Shown in pieces: positions 27,927 to 36,867 of a DNA stretch of 64,000 bases. The stretch is from Sphingopyxis alaskensis RB2256 (GTDB taxonomy: Bacteria > Pseudomonadota > Alphaproteobacteria > Sphingomonadales > Sphingomonadaceae): contig NC_008048.1 in assembly GCF_000013985.1 (NCBI RefSeq), positions 496,001 through 560,000 on the forward strand. Reading direction: 5' to 3'. The position numbers and the translations under genes were made by a program. The stretch's first letter is position 1. Each line of letters begins with the position of its first letter. The notes under the pieces were generated by a model. It searched no databases, was not told where the DNA came from, and worked only from the letters and a program-made list of their open reading frames with translations.

Positions 27927-29147
27927 ATGTCCGACGATGAATTCTATCGCATCAAGCGCCTGCCGCCCTATGTCATCGCCGAAGTCAATGCGATGCGTGC
28001 GGCCGCGCGTGCCGCGGGCGAGGATATCATCGACCTGGGGATGGGCAACCCCGACCTGCCGCCGCCCGACCATGTGATCGACAAATTGTGCGAAGTCGCG
28101 CGCAAGCCCGATGCCCACGGCTATTCGCAGTCGAAAGGCATCCCCGGTCTGCGTCGCGCGCAGGCCAATTATTACGGCCGCCGCTTCAACGTCGACCTCG
28201 ACCCCGAAAGCGAAGTGGTGGTGACGATGGGGTCGAAGGAGGGGCTCGCGAGCCTCGCGACCGCGATCACCGGCCCCGGCGACGTCGTGCTCGCGCCGAA
28301 CCCCAGCTATCCCATTCACACCTTCGGCTTCATCATCGCCGGCGCGACGATCCGCAGCGTGCCGACGACGCCCGACGAGAATTACTGGCGCGCGCTCGAC
28401 CGCGCGATGGCCTTCACCGTGCCGCGCCCGTCGATCCTGGTGGTCAATTATCCCTCGAACCCGACCGCCGAGGCGGTCGATCTCGCTTTTTACGAACGTC
28501 TTGTCGCCTGGGCGAAGGAGAATAAGGTCTGGGTGCTCAGCGATCTTGCCTATTCGGAGCTTTATTACGACGGCAACCCGACGCCCTCGATCCTGCAGGT
28601 GCCGGGCGCGAAGGACGTCGCGATCGAGTTCACGTCGATGTCCAAAACCTATTCGATGGCGGGCTGGCGCATGGGCTTTGCGGTCGGCAACAAGCGGCTG
28701 ATCGCCGCGATGACGCGCGTCAAATCCTATCTCGACTATGGCGCCTTCACCCCCATTCAGGCCGCGGCGTGCGCGGCGCTCAACGGGCCGCAGGACATCG
28801 TCGAGAAGAACCGCCAGCTCTATCAGAAGCGCCGCGACGTGATGGTCGAAAGCTTCGGCCGAGCGGGATGGGACATCCCCAGCCCGCCCGCGTCGATGTT
28901 CGCCTGGGCGCCGCTGCCGCCCGCGCTCAGGGAGATGGGCAGCCTCGAGTTTTCCAAACAGCTGCTGACCCACGCCAAGGTCGCGGTCGCCCCCGGCGTT
29001 GGTTATGGCGAGGATGGCGAGGGCTTTGTCCGCATCGCGATGGTCGAAAATGAACAGCGCATCCGGCAGGCGGCGCGCAACATCCGCAAGTTTCTGGCCA
29101 TGCACGGCGTGAACACACCTTCGATCGCCGCCGGCGGCGCGGGATAA
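27927..29147 (+). CDS. alaC: Class I/II aminotransferase, alanine transaminase (AlaC) type
   Basis: PLP-dependent transaminase, 406 residues, probably exchanging alanine and 2-oxoglutarate in the cytoplasm. N-terminal FYRIKRLPPYVIAEVNAMR and DIIDLGMGNPDLPPPDHV match the AlaC/YfdZ group; NYPSNPTAEAV and the PLP lysine in FTSMSKTYSMAGWRMGFAVG complete the fold. LL-diaminopimelate aminotransferase is the close alternative. The only purine-rich ribosome-like site (AAAGGAG) is about 15 bases from the ATG, farther than usual. The next gene begins directly after its TAA. Confidence 0.85.
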   Translation: MSDDEFYRIKRLPPYVIAEVNAMRAAARAAGEDIIDLGMGNPDLPPPDHVIDKLCEVARKPDAHGYSQSKGIPGLRRAQANYYGRRFNVDLDPESEVVVTMGSKEGLASLATAITGPGDVVLAPNPSYPIHTFGFIIAGATIRSVPTTPDENYWRALDRAMAFTVPRPSILVVNYPSNPTAEAVDLAFYERLVAWAKENKVWVLSDLAYSELYYDGNPTPSILQVPGAKDVAIEFTSMSKTYSMAGWRMGFAVGNKRLIAAMTRVKSYLDYGAFTPIQAAACAALNGPQDIVEKNRQLYQKRRDVMVESFGRAGWDIPSPPASMFAWAPLPPALREMGSLEFSKQLLTHAKVAVAPGVGYGEDGEGFVRIAMVENEQRIRQAARNIRKFLAMHGVNTPSIAAGGAG

Positions 29148-29630
29148 ATGAGCCTCGACGCGAGCGCCATCGCGCAGACGATCCAGCTGTCGGTCACGCC
29201 GGTGTTCCTGCTGGTGGCGACCGGCAGCCTGCTGAACGTCATCGCGGGACGCCTCGCGCGCGTGGTCGACCGCTCGCGCGTGCTGATGGAGCGCTGGCCC
29301 GAAACCGAGGGCGCCGAGCACGATCGCATCGTCGCCGAACTGCGCGTCGCCGACCGGCGGATGGCGGTGATCAACAATTCGATCCTCGCTGCGGTGGCGG
29401 GCGGCATTGTCGTCTGCCTGCTCGTCGCGCTGCTGTTTACGCAGGCTTTCACCGGCGCCAATCTGGCGGTCGCGGCGTCATGGGCTTTTGCGGCGGCGAT
29501 GCTGTTGCTGCTCGTGTCGCTGATCCTGTTCCTGATCGAAGTGCGATTGGCGATCCGCACCATTCGCGTCCCGATGGATTTGCTCGAGATCGAAGAAATC
29601 GGGTGGAACAAGCGCCGCGACAGGCGTTAG
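29148..29630 (+). CDS. DUF2721 membrane protein
   Basis: Small inner-membrane protein of 160 residues with three hydrophobic segments (LSVTPVFLLVATGSLLNVIAG, ILAAVAGGIVVCLLVALLF and WAFAAAMLLLLVSLILFLIE). The first is followed by GRLARVVDRSRVLMERW, characteristic of DUF2721. No function is known for the family. It begins immediately after the aminotransferase stop, so the two are co-transcribed; nothing links their functions directly. Confidence 0.85.
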   Translation: MSLDASAIAQTIQLSVTPVFLLVATGSLLNVIAGRLARVVDRSRVLMERWPETEGAEHDRIVAELRVADRRMAVINNSILAAVAGGIVVCLLVALLFTQAFTGANLAVAASWAFAAAMLLLLVSLILFLIEVRLAIRTIRVPMDLLEIEEIGWNKRRDRR

Positions 29631-29789
29631 TGCGAGCATTGCTCTTCGCGGCTGCGGTTCTGCCGAAAAAATATCAGGGGCCGAGGGCTGGCAGCCGTAG
29701 CGGCAATCGCAAGCGGCGATTTTCATCGCGCCGCAGCGGCATTGACAGCCGCCGCCCCGGTCTTCACCCTTCGTCTTCGGGAGAGAATG

Positions 29790-31106
29790 ATGAACGAAAA
29801 ACCTGCGCTTGCCGCGGGGCTTGGGTCGGCCCCCGTCGACAGCGCCGCCGCACAGACGCGGACGATGCTGTGGATCCTGCTCATCGTCTATATCTTCAAT
29901 TTCCTCGACCGGCAGATCGTCAACATCCTCGCCGAACCGATCAAGGCCGACCTTGGGCTCTCCGATACCGAACTGGGCCTGCTCGCGGGCCCGGCCTTTG
30001 CGGTCTTCTATGCGCTGCTCGGCATTCCCATCGCGCGCTATGCCGACAAGGACGGCACCAACCGCGTCCGGCTGATCGCCGCCGCGCTCGCCATCTGGTC
30101 GGCGATGACCGCGGTGTGCGGCCTCGCGCAAAACTTCGTGCAATTGCTGCTCGCGCGCATCGGCGTCGGCGTCGGCGAGGCGGGTTGCACGCCCGCCGCC
30201 CACTCGCTCATCACCGACAGCGTGCCGCCGGAAAAGCGTTCGTCGGCCATCGCCTTTTACGGCATGGGCGTGCCGATCGGATCGCTGCTCGGGCTGATCA
30301 TCGGCGGCATCGTCAACGACCTCTACGGCTGGCGCATCGCGCTGATGCTCGTCGGGGCGCCGGGCCTGCTCCTCGCGCTGATCGTGCTCTTCGTGATGCG
30401 CGAGCCGCGCCATCGCCGCACCGCCGAAGCCGCGGCGAGCGCCGCCGCGGTGGTGCGGCTCTCGACCGGCGAGGCGATGAGGGAAATCTTCACCTCGCGC
30501 GCGTTCCTCTACATCCTGATCGCCGCGTCGGTCACCGCGTTCCTCGGCTATGGCAAGGCGCTGTGGACGATCAGCTATTTCATCCGCAGCCATGGCCTGT
30601 CGACGACCGAGGCAGGGCTGTCGATGGCGGTGGTGCTCGGCCTCGCCGGGGTGTTCGGCACCTGGCTCGGCGGCAAGATGGCCGATATGTTCGGCAAACG
30701 CGACAGGAAGCATATCCTGACCTTCCCCGCCTATGGCATGGCGGTGGCCGCGCCAATCCTGTTCCTTGGCTATTATATGGAGAACTGGCTGGTCGCGGTC
30801 GCGCTGCTCATCGTGCCGACGATCCTCAATTCGGCCTATTACGGCCCCGCCTATGGCTGCGTTCAGGGGCTGGTGCGGCCGCAGGCGCGCGCGGTCGCGG
30901 CGTCGATCATGCTGTTCGGGCAGAATCTGATCGGGCTGGGTTTCGGTCCCTTCCTGTTCGGGGTGCTCTCCGACCTGCTAGCGCCCGCCTATGGGCAGGA
31001 AAGCGTGCGCTATGTCCTCTATGGCGCGGCGTGGCTCGGGTTGATCCCCGCCTTCTTCTTCTGGCGCGCCAGTCTGCGGCTGAAGGCGGAGCTGAAGTCG
31101 GGTTAG
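29790..31106 (+). CDS. MFS transporter, spinster-type
   Basis: Twelve-helix major facilitator of 438 residues. Early helices carry YIFNFLDRQIVNILAEPIK, typical of the spinster-like/hexuronate branch, then GLLAGPAFAVFYALLGIPIARYAD and ARIGVGVGEAGCTPAAHSLI. Mid-protein TAEAAASAAAVVRLSTGEAM is the cytoplasmic loop. GGGAGAG stands four bases before ATG 29790; an ATG at 29787 is equivalent. Such genes in sphingomonads often accompany catabolic clusters, but this one stands alone and no substrate can be named. Confidence 0.85.
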   Translation: MNEKPALAAGLGSAPVDSAAAQTRTMLWILLIVYIFNFLDRQIVNILAEPIKADLGLSDTELGLLAGPAFAVFYALLGIPIARYADKDGTNRVRLIAAALAIWSAMTAVCGLAQNFVQLLLARIGVGVGEAGCTPAAHSLITDSVPPEKRSSAIAFYGMGVPIGSLLGLIIGGIVNDLYGWRIALMLVGAPGLLLALIVLFVMREPRHRRTAEAAASAAAVVRLSTGEAMREIFTSRAFLYILIAASVTAFLGYGKALWTISYFIRSHGLSTTEAGLSMAVVLGLAGVFGTWLGGKMADMFGKRDRKHILTFPAYGMAVAAPILFLGYYMENWLVAVALLIVPTILNSAYYGPAYGCVQGLVRPQARAVAASIMLFGQNLIGLGFGPFLFGVLSDLLAPAYGQESVRYVLYGAAWLGLIPAFFFWRASLRLKAELKSG

Positions 31107-31115
31107 GCACCTCTC

Positions 31116-31201
31116 GTCATTGCGAGCGCAGCGAAGCAATCTCCAGCCATCGGACGTGCGCGAGACCGATGGCTGGAGATCGCCGCGTCGCCTCCGGCTC
31201 A
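31116..31201. repeat. GTCATTGCGAGCGCAGCGAAG-type palindromic element
   Basis: Begins GTCATTGCGAGCGCAGCGAA ten bases after the MFS stop. The interior is a perfect 15-base inverted repeat ATCTCCAGCCATCGG / CCGATGGCTGGAGAT at 31139-31180 with a 12-base loop. The right end has decayed. A short version of the outer sequence occurs at 58131-58158. Confidence 0.75.
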
Positions 31202-31208
31202 TCGCGCT

Positions 31209-31799
31209 CTAGTAGGGCGGCGCCTGCCGTTCGCGCTGCGCCTTCGCCGCGTCGATCCACCAGTTGAGGTCGTCGGCGAAGCGCGGGAAGGCCTTTTCCA
31301 GCCGCACACCGTCGTCGCCCGTCGGCTTGCCGTCACCGTCGAACGCATGGCCGATCCGCCCGACCGTCAGGATCGAGGAGATCACCGCCATCCCCATTTC
31401 GCCCAATATGTCCCGCCACCCCATCATCGCGCGCACGCCCGCAAAGGGGCCGGCCGAATAACAGGCGATCGCCGCCGGCCGCCAGAACCATTCCTCCAGA
31501 TAATGGTCGGTGAGGTTCTTCAATCCCGGCTGCGGTCCCCAATTATATTCGCCGGTGACAAAGACGAAGCCGTCGGCGGCGCGGATCTTGTGCGCGAGCT
31601 CCGCCATCGCGGGCGGCGCTTCGCCCTTCGCATATTCCTTATACATGCGGTCGAGCATGGGGAGGCCGGCGGCCCTGGCGTCGATCAGCTCGGCGGTATC
31701 GCCGCGCGCGCCGAACGCGTCGACGAGCCAGTTGGCGAGTTTGATGCCCTGCCGGTCGCGGCGATAGCTGCCATAAAGGACAAGGATGGTGCGGGTCAT
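31209..31799 (-). CDS. NADPH-dependent FMN reductase/flavodoxin-fold oxidoreductase
   Basis: Flavodoxin-like quinone or FMN reductase, 196 residues, cytoplasmic. The FMN phosphate loop is LYGSYRRDRQG, and the family segment FVFVTGEYNWGPQPGLKNLTDHY (the GEYNxxxPxxLKN motif) is clear. A hydrophobic, Trp-rich C-terminus (FADDLNWWIDAA) ends the chain. It stands 47 bases downstream of purA on the same strand and could be read through from it. Confidence 0.85.
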   Translation of the reverse strand: MTRTILVLYGSYRRDRQGIKLANWLVDAFGARGDTAELIDARAAGLPMLDRMYKEYAKGEAPPAMAELAHKIRAADGFVFVTGEYNWGPQPGLKNLTDHYLEEWFWRPAAIACYSAGPFAGVRAMMGWRDILGEMGMAVISSILTVGRIGHAFDGDGKPTGDDGVRLEKAFPRFADDLNWWIDAAKAQRERQAPPY

Positions 31800-31846
31800 G
31801 GCGCCTTGGTGCCACGGCCGGTGCCGGAAAGGAAGGGCGTGGCGTC

Positions 31847-33136
<1,290 letters not shown>

Positions 33137-33270
33137 GACGCTGTCCTGCTGAAAGCGGCCCTTTCGGCCCGGCGCGGCCTTAGCGGATTTGCGCGCGGAT
33201 ACAAGCGCGGCTGGCACGAAATTGCGACAATTTCGGCCTAAGCGCTGCGTCGGAAAGCAGGAGATAGCGC

Positions 33271-34215
33271 ATGAACGGACGGCGATGGATCGGCTGGCTC
33301 GGCCTTTTGGCCTTCGTGATCGGCAGCGGTGGCATTCCGGGCCCGCTTGCCGATGCGCGCGAACGGCTGCGCGACCGGATCGGCGCGCGGCTGGCCGAGC
33401 ATATGGGTGCGGACAATGCGCCGAAGGCGCCGGGAAGCGAGACGATTTCCTATGGCCGCGACCCGCTCCAGGCGCTCGACCTGTGGCGCGCGAAAAGCGC
33501 GAAGGGTCCGGCACCGCTGATCGTCTTTGTCCATGGCGGCGGGTGGAAACGCGGCGACAAGGACAATGCGACCGGGCGCTTCAAGGCCGTGCATTATCCC
33601 GAACAGGGCTATGCCTTTGCGTCAATCAACTATCGCCTCGTCCCCGCCGCGACGGTCGAGCAGCAGGCGGCCGATGTCGCGGGCGCGGTCAAGGCGCTGA
33701 TCGACCGCGCGGACAGCCTCGGCATCGACCGGCGGCGCATCGTGCTGATGGGGCACAGCGCGGGCGCGCATCTGGTCGCGCTGGTCGGCACCGACCAACG
33801 CTATCTGCGCGGCGCTGGCCTGTCCTTTGCCGACATCGCGGGCGTCATCCCGATCGACGGCGCGGCTTATGACGTCGCGGCGCAGATGCAGGACGGGCCG
33901 CCGATCATGCAGAAAACCTACCGCCAAGCATTCGGCAGCGACCCCGTGCGACAGAAAGCGTTGTCGCCGACGCAACAGGCCGCGGCCCCCAATGCGCGCG
34001 AGTTCCTGCTCCTCTATGTCCAGCGCGCCGACGGCGTGCGGCAGGCGAAGGCGCTCGGCGCCGCGCTCGAAAAGGGCGGCAGCCGCGTCGAGCATGGCAG
34101 CTTTCCCGGCGAAGGGTTGAAAGGCCATGCGGAAATCAACCGCAGCCTCGGTGATCCGGCCTATGCGCCGACGGGGTTTGTCGATGACTGGTTGAGGCGG
34201 GTGTTCGCGCGGTAG
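33271..34215 (+). CDS. Alpha/beta hydrolase, carboxylesterase/BD-FAE-like
   Basis: Serine esterase of 314 residues related to hormone-sensitive lipase and kynurenine formamidase-like proteins. An N-terminal hydrophobic stretch ([19 protein letters not shown]) suggests membrane anchoring or export. The oxyanion motif is [13 protein letters not shown] and the nucleophile elbow [14 protein letters not shown]. The histidine is probably in [13 protein letters not shown] near the end. Divergent from purA, followed by a palindromic repeat. Substrate unknown. Confidence 0.82.
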   Translation: MNGRRWIGWLGLLAFVIGSGGIPGPLADARERLRDRIGARLAEHMGADNAPKAPGSETISYGRDPLQALDLWRAKSAKGPAPLIVFVHGGGWKRGDKDNATGRFKAVHYPEQGYAFASINYRLVPAATVEQQAADVAGAVKALIDRADSLGIDRRRIVLMGHSAGAHLVALVGTDQRYLRGAGLSFADIAGVIPIDGAAYDVAAQMQDGPPIMQKTYRQAFGSDPVRQKALSPTQQAAAPNAREFLLLYVQRADGVRQAKALGAALEKGGSRVEHGSFPGEGLKGHAEINRSLGDPAYAPTGFVDDWLRRVFAR

Positions 34216-34257
34216 GGGTGGGGCATGGAGGTAAAGGGGATGTGCTCTCCCTACCCC

Positions 34258-34333
34258 GTCATCCCGGCGAAGGCCGGGATCTCACCCTATCGGATTACCG
34301 CACCGGCGAGATCCCGGCCTGCGCCGGGATGAC
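34258..34333. repeat. Short palindromic repeat, nearly identical to 5851-5926
   Basis: 76 bases from GTCATCCCGGCGAAGGCCGG to CCTGCGCCGGGATGAC. It differs from the copy 28 kb away only at one base in the right arm (TGC for TTC). It begins 43 bases after the esterase stop. Confidence 0.9.
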
Positions 34334-34371
34334 GATGGAATATAGGTTTACATCCGGGCAACTCCCCGCCC

Positions 34372-35067
34372 TCAACCCGCCGTAACCTCCAGCCCGCGCT
34401 GCACGCCCGGCCGCGCCAGTCCGGCGTCCAGCCAGCGCTGCACACGCGCGAAACGCTCGAACCCGACGATTTCGGCGGCGTCGTAAAAGCCGATCAGATT
34501 GCGCACCCAGCCGAGCAGCGAGATGTCGGCGATGCTGTAATCCGCGCCCATCACCCATGGCCGCGCCGCAAGCCGATCGTCGAGCACGCCGAGCAGCCGC
34601 GCCGATTCGGCGGCGTAGCGGTCGCGGGGCCGCTTGTCCGCATATTCGCGGCCCGCGAATTTGTGGAAAAAGCCGAGCTGGCCGAACATCGGCCCGACGC
34701 CGCCCATCTGCCACATCACCCACTGGATCGTTTCGTAACGCGCCGCCGGATCGGGCGAAAGAAACTGCCCGCTCTTGTCCGCAAGATAGATCAGGATCGC
34801 GCCCGATTCGAACAGCGCGAGCGGCTTGCCGCCCGGCCCCTGAGGGTCATAGATCGCGGGAATCTTGCCATTGGGGTTGAGCGCGAGAAAGGCGGGGTCA
34901 TGGCTTTCATTCGCCATGATGTCGATGCGGTGCGGCTCATAGGAAAGGCCCGTCTCCTCCAGCATGATTCCCGCCTTCACCCCATTGGGCGTGGGAGCCG
35001 AGAAAAGCTGGAGCCGGTCGGGGTATTTCGCGGGCCAGCGGGCGAAGATCGGATGGTCCATGCTCAT
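34372..35067 (-). CDS. Glutathione S-transferase, YfcG/YghU-like
   Basis: Glutathione-dependent enzyme of 231 residues, cytoplasmic. N-terminal thioredoxin-fold domain with LFSAPTPNGVKAGIMLEE (TPNG motif typical of nu-class YfcG/YghU), NPNGKIPAIYD and LFESGAILIYLAD; C-terminal helical domain with WVMWQMGGVGPMFGQLGFF. Nu-class enzymes act as disulfide-bond reductases; whether this one does is inference. Start overlaps the chorismate mutase stop by four bases, so the two are co-translated. Confidence 0.9.
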   Translation of the reverse strand: MSMDHPIFARWPAKYPDRLQLFSAPTPNGVKAGIMLEETGLSYEPHRIDIMANESHDPAFLALNPNGKIPAIYDPQGPGGKPLALFESGAILIYLADKSGQFLSPDPAARYETIQWVMWQMGGVGPMFGQLGFFHKFAGREYADKRPRDRYAAESARLLGVLDDRLAARPWVMGADYSIADISLLGWVRNLIGFYDAAEIVGFERFARVQRWLDAGLARPGVQRGLEVTAG

Positions 35068-35351
35068 GCGCCCTGCTCGCGCTTCGCCTGCTGGTGGTGG
35101 CGGATCACCTCGTCGATGATAAAGCGCAGGAACTTCTCGCTGAACTCGGGGTCGAGGTCGGCGTCGCGGGCGAGCGCGCGCAGCCGCTCGATCTGCCGCT
35201 CCTCACGGCCGGGGTCGGCGGGAGGCAGGCCTTCGCGCGCCTTCAGTTCGCCGACAGCCTTGGTCACCTTGAAGCGTTCGGCGAGCATATAGACGAGCGC
35301 CGCGTCGATATTGTCGATGCTCTGGCGGTAACGGCTCAGCTGGTCGTCCAT
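35064..35351 (-). CDS. Chorismate mutase, AroQ type
   Basis: All-helical chorismate mutase converting chorismate to prephenate, 95 residues, cytoplasmic. Seen: YRQSIDNIDAALVYMLAERF, TKAVGELKAREGLPPADPGRE and FSEKFLRFIIDEVIRHHQ, which hold the arginines, lysine and glutamate/glutamine of the active site. CAGGAG lies seven bases before ATG 35351. A long frame reading into the polyprenyl synthase from the opposite strand was rejected. Co-translated with the GST by overlap. Confidence 0.9.
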   Translation of the reverse strand: MDDQLSRYRQSIDNIDAALVYMLAERFKVTKAVGELKAREGLPPADPGREERQIERLRALARDADLDPEFSEKFLRFIIDEVIRHHQQAKREQGA

Positions 35352-35456
35352 GCGGGGGCTCCTGTTTCTTGCGGCCCGCTTGGCACCGGCAAGGGGGCGG
35401 TGGCAAGCCGAAAGTCGTTGCAAAATCGCAGCCGCGCCGCCAAGGGTCGCGGCGAT

Positions 35457-36470
35457 ATGACTGCCGAAATCCACCAGCTTCGTGGGACTGTCCCGCCCTC
35501 GCTCGACCCGATGATGACGCTTGTCGCCGCCGACATGAACGAGGTGAATGCGGTCATCCTCGACCGGATGCAGTCCGAAGTGCCGCTGATCCCCGAACTC
35601 GCCGGCCATCTGATTGCGGGTGGCGGCAAAAGGATGCGGCCAATGCTGACGCTCGCCTGCGGGCGTCTGCTCGACTATCCGGGGCGCCGCCATTGCAAAC
35701 TCGCCGCGGCCGTCGAGTTCATCCACACCGCGACCCTGCTCCACGACGATGTCGTCGACAAATCGGACCTGCGCCGCGGCCGCAAGACCGCGAATGTCAT
35801 CTGGGGCAACAGCGCCTCGGTGCTCGTCGGCGACTTCCTGTTCAGCCGCGCCTTCGAGGTGATGGTCGAGGACGGCTCGCTGAAGGTGCTCAAGATATTG
35901 AGCCGCGCCTCGGCGGTGATCGCCGAGGGCGAGGTCAACCAGCTCTCCGCGCAGCGCCGCATCGAAACGAGCGAGGACCAGTATCTCGCGATCATCAACG
36001 CCAAGACCGCCGAACTGTTCGCCGCCGCGTGCAAAATCGCCGCGGTCGTCGCCGAACGCGACGAAGCGACCGAGGCCGCGCTCGACGCCTATGGCCGAAA
36101 TCTGGGCATCGCCTTCCAGCTCGTCGACGACGCCATCGACTATGTCTCCGACGCCGAAACAATGGGCAAAGGCGTCGGCGACGATTTCCGCGACGGCAAG
36201 GTCACGCTGCCCGTCATCCTCGCCTATGCGCGCGGGTCGGCCGAGGAGCGCGATTTCTGGAAGCAGGCGATCACCGGCCACAAGACGTCGGACGAGGATC
36301 TGGTCTACGCCACCAGCCTGCTGCGCAAGCATGACACGATCGCCGACACGCTGGCGCGCGCGCGCCATTATGGCCAGCGGGCGGTCGATGCGATCGGCGG
36401 TTTCCGCGCAAGCCAGGCGAAGTCGGCGCTGACCGAAGCGGTCGCCTTCGCGGTCGCGCGCGCTTATTGA
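35457..36470 (+). CDS. Polyprenyl diphosphate synthase (octa/decaprenyl)
   Basis: Trans-prenyltransferase making the ubiquinone side chain, 337 residues. The first aspartate-rich motif is in ATLLHDDVVDKSDLRRG and the second in FQLVDDAIDYVSD; GGGKRMRPMLTLA precedes them. Sphingomonads carry ubiquinone-10, so decaprenyl is the likely product, but chain length is inferred, not read. The ATG at 35457 gives the normal length although its ribosome site is weak. Divergent from chorismate mutase by 105 bases. Confidence 0.92.
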   Translation: MTAEIHQLRGTVPPSLDPMMTLVAADMNEVNAVILDRMQSEVPLIPELAGHLIAGGGKRMRPMLTLACGRLLDYPGRRHCKLAAAVEFIHTATLLHDDVVDKSDLRRGRKTANVIWGNSASVLVGDFLFSRAFEVMVEDGSLKVLKILSRASAVIAEGEVNQLSAQRRIETSEDQYLAIINAKTAELFAAACKIAAVVAERDEATEAALDAYGRNLGIAFQLVDDAIDYVSDAETMGKGVGDDFRDGKVTLPVILAYARGSAEERDFWKQAITGHKTSDEDLVYATSLLRKHDTIADTLARARHYGQRAVDAIGGFRASQAKSALTEAVAFAVARAY

Positions 36471-36489
36471 AACGGGGATCGCGGCGACG

Positions 36490-36867
36490 ATGGGTCCGAC
36501 GGCGGAAAGCCCCGACGCCTATATCGCCGCGCTTTCGGGCTGGCAGCTCGACCGCTGCACGATGATGCGCGCCGCGATCATGGGGGCGGCGCCGTTTGAC
36601 GAGACGATCAAATGGACCAATCTGGTGTTCCTGGCGAACGGACCGTGCATCCTGATCCGCGCCGAGGCGCATCGCGTGTTGCTGGGTTTCTGGCGTGGCA
36701 AAAGGCTGCGCGAGCTCGATCCCCGGATCAGGGCGAGCGGTAAATATGAACTCGGCAATCTGGTGATGAGCGAAGACACGGAGGTGACGGCGGAACAGGT
36801 CGCGTGTCTCGCCGCCGCGGCGCATCGGCTCAACATCGAACTGGGCAATCCCGCGGCGCGCAGATGA
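36490..36867 (+). CDS. DUF1801 domain-containing protein
   Basis: Small cytoplasmic protein, 125 residues, with the DUF1801 core (MMRAAIMGAAPFDETIKWTN, FLANGPCILIRAEAHRVLLGF). It differs clearly from the other DUF1801 protein at 13925. Located between polyprenyl synthase (19-base gap) and hrpB, whose start overlaps its stop. Function unknown; conserved placement in an operon does not reveal it. Confidence 0.8.
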   Translation: MGPTAESPDAYIAALSGWQLDRCTMMRAAIMGAAPFDETIKWTNLVFLANGPCILIRAEAHRVLLGFWRGKRLRELDPRIRASGKYELGNLVMSEDTEVTAEQVACLAAAAHRLNIELGNPAARR